The notes under the pieces: generated by a model
Told to the model about the DNA's origin: nothing
Seen by the model: the letters and a program-made list of their open reading frames with translations, nothing else
Databases searched by the model: none
Position numbers and translations under genes: made by a program
Shown here: piece by piece, positions 1-7,245 of the stretch
Layout of the letters: each line of letters opens with the position of its first letter
Numbering within the stretch: position 1 is the first letter of the stretch
Source: Eggerthellaceae bacterium
Lineage (GTDB): Bacteria > Actinomycetota > Coriobacteriia > Coriobacteriales > Eggerthellaceae
Direction: 5' to 3'
NCBI GenBank assembly: GCA_017559045.1
Contig: JAFYTB010000169.1
Coordinates: 1 to 9,071 of the forward strand
DNA length: 9,071 bases

Positions 1-622
1 CGCCAAGGCTGCCGAGCACGGCTATGTCATGGATGGTCAGCCGCTCGTTCGATTCATCGCCGACGAGGGCCTCAAGCGCGGCAAGTTCGAAGTCATCGCA
101 GAGCTGGTCGCAGCCCCCATCGTCGCGCAGCTTCGCCAGGAAGAAATGGAGCGCTACGGCATAGCCGCACCTGCAAAGCCGGCCAATCGCGCTTACGCAT
201 CCGCTCCCGCTCCTCGCCCCGCTGACCCCTTCGCTCCCAGCGCAGATTACGGCAACTACGAGGACGAGCCGCATACCATGGTGCTCGGAGGTCTGACCGA
301 CGAAGACGTCGATCCCCTCAGCCCTGCTTCGGCTCAGCTGACTGCCTATCTGTACGATATGACCAACGACCGCGCGTTCACGCTCACCAAGCAGAACACC
401 ACCGTGGGTCGCGAGTCTGATAACGATGTCGTCATCTCCGACATCAACGCATCCCGCTATCACGCATCGGTGCGCCTCGAGCCGCCCGCGAAGTGGATCA
501 TCTCCGACGAGGGTTCCACCAACGGCACGTTCGTTAATGGACGTCGCATCAAGAGCGCTCCTCTGCGCGACGGCGACATCATCATTATGGGCACCACCAA
601 CATCGAGTTCCAGCTTCTCTAA
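1..622 (+). CDS. fhaA: FhaA (DUF3662 + FHA domain protein), 3' part only
   Basis: This is the C-terminal part of a phosphothreonine-binding adaptor; the gene starts upstream of the window. The frame is open from base 2, and residues before the first ATG (base 29), reading AKAAEHGYV, continue the conserved end of the DUF3662 domain, so that ATG is not the true start. The DUF3662 tail is followed by an Ala/Pro-rich linker (about bases 160-340) and a C-terminal FHA domain (about 350-620). The FHA hallmarks are present: GRESDND, SRYHA and STNGTFVNG, which carry the Arg, Ser and Asn that hold phosphothreonine. In Mycobacterium FhaA is a PknB substrate and partner that affects late peptidoglycan steps such as the MviN flippase; the same role here is inferred from family and operon position. 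It stops with TAA, 65 bases before fhaB. Confidence 0.9.
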   Translation, partial: AKAAEHGYVMDGQPLVRFIADEGLKRGKFEVIAELVAAPIVAQLRQEEMERYGIAAPAKPANRAYASAPAPRPADPFAPSADYGNYEDEPHTMVLGGLTDEDVDPLSPASAQLTAYLYDMTNDRAFTLTKQNTTVGRESDNDVVISDINASRYHASVRLEPPAKWIISDEGSTNGTFVNGRRIKSAPLRDGDIIIMGTTNIEFQLL

Positions 623-675
623 ACGATACGTTCCGCACGACCGATCCCAACCCAAAACCACAGCTCAAACGTACT

Positions 676-680
676 AAGGA
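676..680 (+). promoter_or_regulatory. Ribosome binding site deciding the GTG start of fhaB
   Basis: AAGGA lies 7 bases before GTG at 688. It supports the GTG start over the internal ATG at 760, which would remove most of the N-terminal membrane segment. Confidence 0.7.
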
Positions 681-687
681 CCGAACC

Positions 688-1101
688 GTGATCGACATCG
701 CATTGCTTATTGGCCGCCTGCTATTCGTAGCTCTGCTCTATCTATTCCTCTTCGCCATCATGCGAACGGGAATTGGCCTTGTGCGCGGCCAGCGCAAGAA
801 GGACAGCACCTGGAGCCTCTCCGTCGAACGTGGCCCCAAAGAGCTGCGCGGGCTCAACATCACCGTCAATGGACCCATCATTGTCGGCCGCTCGCCTGGC
901 GCCGATATCGTCATCGGAGCAGGATACGTCTCCGCACGTCATGCCCGCTTCACGCTTATGGGTCAGAATCTCTTTGTCGAGGACCTCGGCTCTACGAACG
1001 GCACCGCAGTTAACGGAAGGCCCATCTCGAGTCCTACTGCACTTAAAAACAAAGATGCTGTCGCCATCGGCGATGTCGTCATTCGCGTAAGGTTCGCATA
1101 A
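688..1101 (+). CDS. fhaB: FhaB, membrane-anchored FHA domain protein
   Basis: This is a 137-residue adaptor with one N-terminal hydrophobic segment (about residues 4-25), a basic patch (GQRKK, 34-38) that should lie in the cytoplasm, and an FHA domain (about 58-135). Phosphothreonine-binding signatures are visible: GRS at 67-69, SARH at 82-85, STNGT at 102-106 and NG at 109-110. The length and layout match mycobacterial FhaB (FipA), which binds phosphorylated partners at the division and elongation machinery. The start is GTG with a good ribosome binding site. The TAA stop shares its last A with the ATG of the phosphatase gene, indicating tight operon coupling. Confidence 0.92.
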   Translation: MIDIALLIGRLLFVALLYLFLFAIMRTGIGLVRGQRKKDSTWSLSVERGPKELRGLNITVNGPIIVGRSPGADIVIGAGYVSARHARFTLMGQNLFVEDLGSTNGTAVNGRPISSPTALKNKDAVAIGDVVIRVRFA

Positions 1102-2261
1102 TGAACGCCCGCATCAATCCGAAGAAGAACACCTTCGGAAGCAAGACCGACATCGGTCGCGTACGCGCGCACAACGAAGATTCCCTCATCGTCGCACCGC
1201 CGCTCTACGTGGTATGCGACGGCATGGGAGGCCATGCCGCCGGCGAAGTCGCTTCGGAGATGGCAGTAAACACCATTGCCGATCTTGCACCTCAGTATGC
1301 GAACGCCGAGGCGCTTGGCCAAGCTGTCGAAGCCGCCAACCACACCATCATCCGCGGCGCCCGCAAGGGCCTCGGCCGCGAAGGAATGGGAACCACCTGC
1401 ACGGCGGCAATCCTCGATCACGAGCGCCTTGTTGTTGCCCAGGTCGGAGACTCGCGCGCCTACTTGCTGCACAAGGGTCAGCTTCAGCAGATCACCCGAG
1501 ATCACAGCCTCATGGCCGACATGATCGAATCGGGACAGATCACCCCCGCTGAGGCGAAGACGCATCCGAACCGCTCCATCATCACAAGGGCTCTCGGAAG
1601 CAGCCCCCACACCCAGCCTGACCTCTATGAAATCAACGTCGAACCTGGCGATCGCCTGCTCCTGTGCTCGGACGGTCTTTCGGGAATGCTGGACGACCAC
1701 GAGCTGGCCTACACGCTGGGCCACGTCGGAGACCCGCAAGAATGCGCCGATCAGCTCATCGACGAAGCCAATGCCGCAGGTGGTGTCGACAACATCACCG
1801 CTATCGTCGTCGACGTCACAGGCTTTACCGCATCGCGAACCCAGAGACTCGCCCGAAGGACCAAGGCCACTGCAGGCATTCTTCTCGCCCTGCTCGCCAT
1901 CATCCTTGGCGGCGCCGTCCTCGCATTCGACTACATGGTCGACCACTCCGCTTACCTCACTGCCGAGGACGGAAAGGTCGCCATCTATCAAGGCATACCC
2001 GGAGAAATCGCCGGCATGAACTTCACGAAGCTCGTTGAAGTCACCGATATCGACGTGGCCGATCTGCAGCCTGGTACGGCAAGTCGCCTCACCTCTGACA
2101 CAATCCGCGTCGACAGCGTCAAGGACGCCTATCGTCTCGCAGAGTCCTATGAAGCAGAAATAGCCGACCGCAAGGGCGCTTCCTCTGAAAACGAAGAGGA
2201 TGCTGCCGCAGGCGCAGACGCAAACGAAGATGCGTCTTCTTCCGAGGCGGTGAGTGCATGA
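1101..2261 (+). CDS. pstP: Membrane-anchored PP2C-type Ser/Thr phosphatase (PstP/Stp)
   Basis: This 386-residue protein phosphatase should reverse PknB phosphorylation using two Mn/Mg ions. Residues 1-240 form the PP2C domain: RxxNED (22-27), DGMGGH (40-45, metal-binding Asp40), GTT (97-99), GDSR (116-119), TRDHS (132-136), SDGL (190-193) and GGVDNIT (227-233, metal-binding Asp230). A basic stretch leads into a transmembrane helix (about 257-276). The outer part of about 110 residues contains a VAIYQGIPGEIAG-like segment typical of actinobacterial PstP proteins and ends in an acidic Glu/Asp/Ala/Ser tail. The outer region looks shorter than in mycobacterial PstP. TAAGG at 1088-1092, inside the end of fhaB, serves as ribosome binding site. 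The end overlaps the next gene by 4 bases (ATGA). Confidence 0.95.
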   Translation: MNARINPKKNTFGSKTDIGRVRAHNEDSLIVAPPLYVVCDGMGGHAAGEVASEMAVNTIADLAPQYANAEALGQAVEAANHTIIRGARKGLGREGMGTTCTAAILDHERLVVAQVGDSRAYLLHKGQLQQITRDHSLMADMIESGQITPAEAKTHPNRSIITRALGSSPHTQPDLYEINVEPGDRLLLCSDGLSGMLDDHELAYTLGHVGDPQECADQLIDEANAAGGVDNITAIVVDVTGFTASRTQRLARRTKATAGILLALLAIILGGAVLAFDYMVDHSAYLTAEDGKVAIYQGIPGEIAGMNFTKLVEVTDIDVADLQPGTASRLTSDTIRVDSVKDAYRLAESYEAEIADRKGASSENEEDAAAGADANEDASSSEAVSA

Positions 2262-5011
2262 CGCGCCGCAATACCGAACTGCTCCTTCTATGCATAGCAG
2301 CGCCACTCGTCGTTGTGCTGTTCGCCATGCTCGCGCTCAATAGCGGCGCCGAGCTCGGATGGAAAACCCTCGGCGTGCCGCTCGGCCTCTTCGGCGCCTT
2401 CGTGGTCGCCCATTTCGCTGTGCGTAAATTCGCACCTGAGGCAGATCCCGCCATCCTCCCCCTGAGCTTCGCCCTCGCGGGAATCGGCATCACCTTCGTA
2501 ACGCGCCTCGCGCCGGCGCTCGCTACGCGTCAGGTCATCTGGCTCTATGCCGGAATCGCGCTCATGGTGATCACCCTTATCCTTCTGCGCAACCTAGACA
2601 AAGTAGCCAACTATAAATACACGCTCATGATCGTGGGCGTCATATTGCTCCTCTCCCCCATGGTTCCGGGGCTTGGCCAGGAGATCTACGGAAGCCGCAT
2701 TTGGCTTTCCGTCGGTCCGTTCTCGTTCCAAACGGGCGAGATCGCCAAGATCCTCATCGTGCTGTTCCTCGCCAGCTACTTATCGGCCAATCGCGAGCTG
2801 CTTTCAGTGTTTACCTGGGAGGTTGGTCCTTTCCGACTTCCCGCTCCGGCAACGCTCATCCCGCTTCTTGTCATGTGGGTCATCGCGTTGCTCGTCGTCG
2901 TCTTCGAGAAAGACCTCGGAAGTGCGCTCGTCTTCTTCCTCGTCTTTCTCGTGATGCTCTATGTCGCCACTGGCAAGAAGTTCTACCTCGCAGTCGGCCT
3001 AGGACTCGCCGCCTTGGCGGCCGTGATGCTTTACAGCGCCTTCGGTCATGTCCAGACGCGTGTCGAAACCTGGCTCGATCCCTTCGCCGACGCTCAGGGC
3101 GGCGGTTATCAGCTGGTGCAAACCATCTATTCACTTGCTGACGGCGGTCTGTTCGGCGTGGGCATCGGCAACGGACTCGCTGAAAGCATCCCCGTCGTCG
3201 AGAGCGACTTCATCTTCGCCGCCATCGCTGAAGAGCTTGGCCTTCTGGGTGCGGCAGGCATTCTGCTGCTGTTCCTCAGCTTTGCAATCCGCGGAATGGT
3301 TGTTGCCGCACGCGCAAAGAGCGACGTCAGCTCGCTTATCGCAACGGGTCTGACCACCATCATTGTCGTGCAGGCCTTCATCATCGTCGGCGGTGTCACA
3401 CGCCTCATCCCGCTAACAGGTCTCACCCTTCCCTTCATCAGCCAAGGCGGATCGTCCCTTCTCGCGAGCTTCATCATCGTAGGCTTCCTTCTGCGCTGCG
3501 GCGACGAAGGCACTGGCCTTGAACACGAGATGGCATCGGTCACCAGCGCCCTGCACGTAAACAGCGTCCTCGGTCGCGTTTCGCTCGGCAAGCGCCTCAC
3601 CAACACTATGGTGCTCTTCAGCGTTATGTTCGCCCTTCTCGTCGCCAACCTTACCTACATCATGGTCATCAAGGCAGACGAATACCAGAACATGCCGGGC
3701 AATAATCACACCATCGCCCGCCAGGCCGATTCCGAACGCGGCACTATCTCCACCTCGGATGGCGTCGTGCTCGCACGAAGCGTCCAAAACGAAGAGGGCC
3801 ACTATTACCGCGAATACCCCGCGGGCGATCTTGCCAGCCACGTAGTCGGATACTACTCCACCAGATTCGGCACAAGCGGCATCGAGGCATACGCCAACGA
3901 AACGCTTGAGGGCAAGGAAGACTTCGCTACTTGGACAGACGTGATCGATTCCATGGCTGGCATCAAACATGCCGGAAACGACGTGACGCTCACGATTGAC
4001 TCCACCATCCAGCGCGCTGCACAAAATGCGCTATCCGGATACACGGGTGCATGCGTAGTCATGGACGCTGAAACGGGCGCCGTCTTCGGCCTCGCCAGCT
4101 CCCCCACCTACGATGCGGCGGATTTCGTCGAAACCATTGAAAACTCCTCGGACTCTTCCGCACTCTACAACCGCGCCACCCAGGCACTGTACGCACCTGG
4201 CTCTACGTTCAAGATCGTGAGCTTGGCCACCGCACTGGAAAACGGAGTTGCCACCGAAGAGACCCTGTTCGATTCACCCGGCGAAATCGAGATCGGCAAC
4301 GCCATGGTGACCAACATCAACAAGAAGGATCACGGCGAGATCACCCTGGCGCGCGCAACCGAGCTTTCCAGCAACACGGTGTTCGGTCAGCTCGGCGCCG
4401 AAATGGGCGCGAAGATGCTCGTTTCTGGAGCGGAAGATTTCGGCTTCAATCAGCTCATTAACTTCGAGCTTCCGTTCGCGACATCACTCATGCCCAACCC
4501 CAAGGAAATGACCGAATGGGAAACCGCCTGGGCAGCCGCTGGCGTACCCGTCGGTGAGCACGAAAGCCCCGCGGGTCCGCAGGCAAGCGTTTTGGAAATG
4601 GCTCTTGTCGGATGCGCCATCGCAAACGAGGGAACCATCATGCAGCCCTATCTCATCGACGGCGTCTACAACTCGCTGGGTGAGCGAAGCTACACCGCTC
4701 GAGGAAGCAAGCTCATGCAGGCCGTGAGCGCCGACACCGCAAACCGCGTGCTCAAGGTGCTCGAAGGCGTTGTGGAGAACGGAACGGGTGCCGCAGCTCA
4801 AGTAAGCGGCGCATCCGTGGCAGGCAAGACCGGCACTGCCGAACGAGTTGATGGCGACGATGACAGCTGGTTCGTCGGAATCACGCCGTCCGACTCCGAT
4901 GGCAGGAAGATCGTGGTTGCCCTCGTCCTCGAAAATGGCGGATCGGGAACTGCTGCAGCACGTGCGCAGAACGTGCTCGCAACCGCACTCGACGTGGAGG
5001 GACTCCGCTAA
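2258..5011 (+). CDS. rodA-pbpA: Fused SEDS peptidoglycan polymerase (RodA/FtsW) and class B penicillin-binding transpeptidase
   Basis: One 917-residue frame holds two enzymes that are normally separate. Residues 1-412 are a SEDS glycosyltransferase that polymerises lipid II. It has about twelve hydrophobic segments, GSRIW with Trp149, QTGE at 158-161, EKDLGS at 217-222, and ESDFIF with the likely catalytic Asp317 in the large outer loop. A cytoplasmic linker of about 36 residues follows, then a membrane helix (about 451-472). The class B PBP part opens with the conserved RGTI...DG..LA region and carries the transpeptidase motifs STFK (Ser649, Lys652), SSN (704-706) and KTG (857-859). All key residues of both enzymes look intact. 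Topology works: an even helix count puts the SEDS C-terminus inside, where a class B PBP begins. Operon position suggests RodA-PbpA rather than FtsW-FtsI, though sequence alone does not prove it. The start overlaps the pstP stop by 4 bases. Confidence 0.95.
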   Translation: MTRRNTELLLLCIAAPLVVVLFAMLALNSGAELGWKTLGVPLGLFGAFVVAHFAVRKFAPEADPAILPLSFALAGIGITFVTRLAPALATRQVIWLYAGIALMVITLILLRNLDKVANYKYTLMIVGVILLLSPMVPGLGQEIYGSRIWLSVGPFSFQTGEIAKILIVLFLASYLSANRELLSVFTWEVGPFRLPAPATLIPLLVMWVIALLVVVFEKDLGSALVFFLVFLVMLYVATGKKFYLAVGLGLAALAAVMLYSAFGHVQTRVETWLDPFADAQGGGYQLVQTIYSLADGGLFGVGIGNGLAESIPVVESDFIFAAIAEELGLLGAAGILLLFLSFAIRGMVVAARAKSDVSSLIATGLTTIIVVQAFIIVGGVTRLIPLTGLTLPFISQGGSSLLASFIIVGFLLRCGDEGTGLEHEMASVTSALHVNSVLGRVSLGKRLTNTMVLFSVMFALLVANLTYIMVIKADEYQNMPGNNHTIARQADSERGTISTSDGVVLARSVQNEEGHYYREYPAGDLASHVVGYYSTRFGTSGIEAYANETLEGKEDFATWTDVIDSMAGIKHAGNDVTLTIDSTIQRAAQNALSGYTGACVVMDAETGAVFGLASSPTYDAADFVETIENSSDSSALYNRATQALYAPGSTFKIVSLATALENGVATEETLFDSPGEIEIGNAMVTNINKKDHGEITLARATELSSNTVFGQLGAEMGAKMLVSGAEDFGFNQLINFELPFATSLMPNPKEMTEWETAWAAAGVPVGEHESPAGPQASVLEMALVGCAIANEGTIMQPYLIDGVYNSLGERSYTARGSKLMQAVSADTANRVLKVLEGVVENGTGAAAQVSGASVAGKTGTAERVDGDDDSWFVGITPSDSDGRKIVVALVLENGGSGTAAARAQNVLATALDVEGLR

Positions 5012-5042
5012 GAGAGGAAGCGGTTTTTACGAATGCAAGCCT

Positions 5043-5067
5043 TTGAATAGGGGCCTTTTAGTAGAAT
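5043..5067 (+). promoter_or_regulatory. Weak candidate promoter for pknB
   Basis: The 105-base gap before pknB contains TTGAAT (5043-5048) and TAGAAT (5062-5067), which resemble -35 and -10 boxes. The spacer is only 13 bases, well under the usual 16-18, so TAGAAT may act alone, with another -35, or not at all. The gap itself, unlike the overlapping genes upstream, is the better reason to suspect separate control of the kinase. Confidence 0.2.
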
Positions 5068-5102
5068 GAAAACGTGCGTGCTTTTTTCATCGCACATGAG
5101 AT

Positions 5103-5109
5103 AAAGGAG
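5103..5109 (+). promoter_or_regulatory. Strong ribosome binding site for pknB
   Basis: AAAGGAG lies 7 bases before the GTG at 5117 and decides that start. It is the strongest Shine-Dalgarno match in the window. Confidence 0.8.
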
Positions 5110-5116
5110 CAATAAG

Positions 5117-7000
5117 GTGAGCGGACAAGGACCTTTAACCGGCAAAGTCTTCAGCGGCCGTTATGAGATCATGGATCGCATCGGCATCGGAGGCATGGCC
5201 GAGGTATATCGCGCCCAGGACAACGTGCTCGGTCGACGCGTGGCCGTCAAGGTCATGCTGCCGCAGTACGCCGCCGACGCCGAATTCACGCAGCGCTTCC
5301 GCCAGGAAGCAGCAGCAGCTGCCAATCTCCAGAGCCCCTACATCGTCAACGTTTACGACTGGGGTCAGGATGGCGGCACCTATTACATCGTCATGGAGTT
5401 CGTTCGCGGAAGCGATCTGAAGACCGCCATCAACCAGCGCGGTGCTATCAACCAGCGCAAGGTTGCCGAAATCGGTTCGCAGGTTTGCCAGGCGCTTACC
5501 GTCGCCCACAACCTCGATATCGTTCATCGCGACATCAAGCCGCAGAACATCATGGTTCAGCCTGACGGCAATGTGAAGGTGATGGACTTCGGCATCGCCC
5601 GAGCAAAGAACTCCGTCAAGCAGAAGACCGAAGCGGTTCTTGGCACCGCCCACTACATCTCCCCCGAGCAGGCTCAGGGCAAGGAGCTCACGGCAGCGAG
5701 CGACATTTACTCGCTCGGCATCGCCATGTACGAAGCCACTACCGGCAAGCTCCCCTTCGACGGACCCGACGCGGTAAACGTCGCCATGCAGCAGGTCAGC
5801 GAAACGCCCCTGCCTCCCAGCGAGATCAACCCGCGTATCGATCCCGATCTTGAAGACATCATCATGTGCGCCCTGGCAAAAGATCCGCGTGATCGCTTTG
5901 CCACGGCAAATGACATGCGCCTTGCCCTGAACGACTACCTCGCCGGACGCCCCGTCAACCTGAGATCCTCTCGTCGCGGCGCTGCAAAGACCCGCGTCAT
6001 GGGAACGGTCGGCGCTGCAGCTGGCGCAAGGACCGCCTACCCCAATGCAGGCGCAGAGGCTGGCGCAACCCAGGTTATGCCCAACACCATGAAACCCGCT
6101 GGCGCAGTTAAGCCCATTGTCACCGCTGGCCCTGGCGGCACCGGTGGATTCCGCCGCATCGAAGAGCCTCCGAGCCAGAGCAAGACGCCCATTCTCGTCG
6201 GCATCATCGTTGCACTCTTGGTTGTCATCGCAGCAGCCGCTTTCTTCCTGCTTGGCGGAAACGGTGACGATGCTGACGGCATCCCCGTACCCGACGTTAT
6301 CGGCATGACCGTCGAGGAAGCAGAAGACGCTCTTGAGGAAGCCGGCTTCGTCCTGGGCAAGGTCGAGGAAGCATTCGATGAAGCCCCCGAAGGCGAAGTC
6401 ATCCTGCAAGATCCGGTAGCCGAAACGCTCAAGGCAGAGGGTTCCAAGATCAACGTCACCGTCTCTAAGGGTAAAGAGCAGGTAGAAGTGCCCAACTTCC
6501 TGAATATGACAGTTGAGGAAGCTAAGGAAATTGCAGCAAAGTACGATCTGCTGCTCGAGCCGCTGCCCGCCGACTACTCCACTGAGATTGAAGTCAACAA
6601 GATCATGGATCAGAGTCCCAAGGCCGGCGAGAAGGTTGCTAAGGGTTCTACCGTCCAGTACGTCATCTCCCTGGGCACCGAATCGGTAACCGTCCCCAAC
6701 GTCGTCAGCTACAAGGAAGCCGAAGCCGTCGCTCTTCTCACGCAGGCTGGCTTCAAGGTTGAGGTCGAGAGGATGTACAGCGATTTCGCAGCAGCTGGTA
6801 TCGTTATCGACCAGAGCCCCAAGAGCGGTAAGCACGACAAGGGCACGACCATTAAGCTCGCCATCAGCCTTGGCCCCGAGCCGAAGCCCGAGCCCACGCC
6901 TACGCCCGAACCCGATCCCGAGCCCACGCCCGAACCGCCCAGTAATGGCGAGGGTGGAGAGTCGGGCGGCACTCCCGAGGGTGGCGCAGCGCAGTCGTAG
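5117..7000 (+). CDS. pknB: PASTA-domain transmembrane Ser/Thr protein kinase (PknB family)
   Basis: This is a 627-residue Hanks-type kinase with a GTG start. The kinase domain (about 16-280) shows the glycine loop GIGGMAEV (23-30), VAVK with Lys45, HRDIKPQN (137-144, catalytic Asp139), DFG (157-159) and GTAHYISPEQ. A juxtamembrane Ala/Gly-rich region leads to one membrane helix (about 359-380). Outside are three PASTA repeats starting near residues 389, 456 and 523, each with a VP(D/N) start and an SKG or SLG end, then a Pro/Glu-rich tail (591-627). Mycobacterial PknB has four PASTA repeats and is preceded by pknA; neither holds here. PASTA domains bind muropeptides or lipid II, so the protein should couple wall state to phosphorylation of division and wall proteins, countered by PstP. 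The activation loop has one threonine (Thr171) where mycobacterial PknB has the Thr171/Thr173 pair. Confidence 0.96.
   Translation: MSGQGPLTGKVFSGRYEIMDRIGIGGMAEVYRAQDNVLGRRVAVKVMLPQYAADAEFTQRFRQEAAAAANLQSPYIVNVYDWGQDGGTYYIVMEFVRGSDLKTAINQRGAINQRKVAEIGSQVCQALTVAHNLDIVHRDIKPQNIMVQPDGNVKVMDFGIARAKNSVKQKTEAVLGTAHYISPEQAQGKELTAASDIYSLGIAMYEATTGKLPFDGPDAVNVAMQQVSETPLPPSEINPRIDPDLEDIIMCALAKDPRDRFATANDMRLALNDYLAGRPVNLRSSRRGAAKTRVMGTVGAAAGARTAYPNAGAEAGATQVMPNTMKPAGAVKPIVTAGPGGTGGFRRIEEPPSQSKTPILVGIIVALLVVIAAAAFFLLGGNGDDADGIPVPDVIGMTVEEAEDALEEAGFVLGKVEEAFDEAPEGEVILQDPVAETLKAEGSKINVTVSKGKEQVEVPNFLNMTVEEAKEIAAKYDLLLEPLPADYSTEIEVNKIMDQSPKAGEKVAKGSTVQYVISLGTESVTVPNVVSYKEAEAVALLTQAGFKVEVERMYSDFAAAGIVIDQSPKSGKHDKGTTIKLAISLGPEPKPEPTPTPEPDPEPTPEPPSNGEGGESGGTPEGGAAQS
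6887..6930 (+). repeat. Direct 14-base repeat in the Pro/Glu tail of pknB
   Basis: CCCGAGCCCACGCC occurs exactly at 6887-6900 and 6917-6930, a period of 30 bases (10 codons). It encodes part of the extracellular PEPT-rich tail. An in-frame repeat like this could expand or contract by slippage. Confidence 0.7.
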
Positions 7001-7065
7001 CGCCTAAGCCGCAGCAAGCGGCAATAAGCGCAAGCAGCTACTTCGGCTAGGAAAATACACCATTG

Positions 7066-7092
7066 AAGAGACGGCTTCGGCCGTCTCTTTTC
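7066..7092 (+). terminator. Rho-independent terminator of the fhaA-pknB operon
   Basis: A perfect 10-bp stem (AAGAGACGGC with GCCGTCTCTT) is closed by a TTCG tetraloop at 7076-7079, with four T's at 7088-7091. It lies 66 bases after the pknB stop and is oriented for the + strand. Confidence 0.92.
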
Positions 7093-7209
7093 GTAGAGAA
7101 GCACGATTCTAAGAGGCACCGAAAAAGCTAACCGCAGCAGAAATCGACAGCCCAAATCATCAAATTTAAGGCATGCTGCGACAGCCGATTAACAACTCTT
7201 GTCAAGACT

Positions 7210-7238
7210 TTTTCTTACCCAGAGCCTACGACTATACT
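7210..7238 (+). promoter_or_regulatory. Candidate promoter of the structured RNA
   Basis: TATACT at 7233-7238 is a good -10 box. With a 17-base spacer the -35 would be TTTTCT (7210-7215), a weak match; the TTGTCA at 7199-7204 is too far away at 28 bases. Initiation about 8 bases after the -10 would start at A7246, one base before the closing stem of the RNA, and this fit is the main support. Confidence 0.5.
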
Positions 7239-7245
7239 CTTACCC

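Noticed and set aside
29..31. ATG at 29 as the start of fhaA
   Set aside because: The frame is open to the window edge, and the residues before it continue the DUF3662 domain.
963..2306. Long - strand open frame opposite pstP
   Set aside because: It is antisense to a clearly conserved phosphatase, has a Cys/Val/Gly-rich composition without recognisable domains, and results from GC-rich codon bias.
5074..5095. Inverted repeat before pknB as a terminator or riboswitch
   Set aside because: The stem is only 5 bp with a 12-base loop, there is no following T-run and no known aptamer pattern.
5135..6835. 566-codon - strand open frame opposite pknB
   Set aside because: The length is striking, but the frame is a mirror of kinase and PASTA codons and has no domain or credible ribosome binding site.
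7194..7210. TTGACA-like -35 on the - strand (complement of 7199-7204)
   Set aside because: No -10 box is found at 16-18 bases on that strand, and TTGTCA is 28 bases from TATACT on the + strand.
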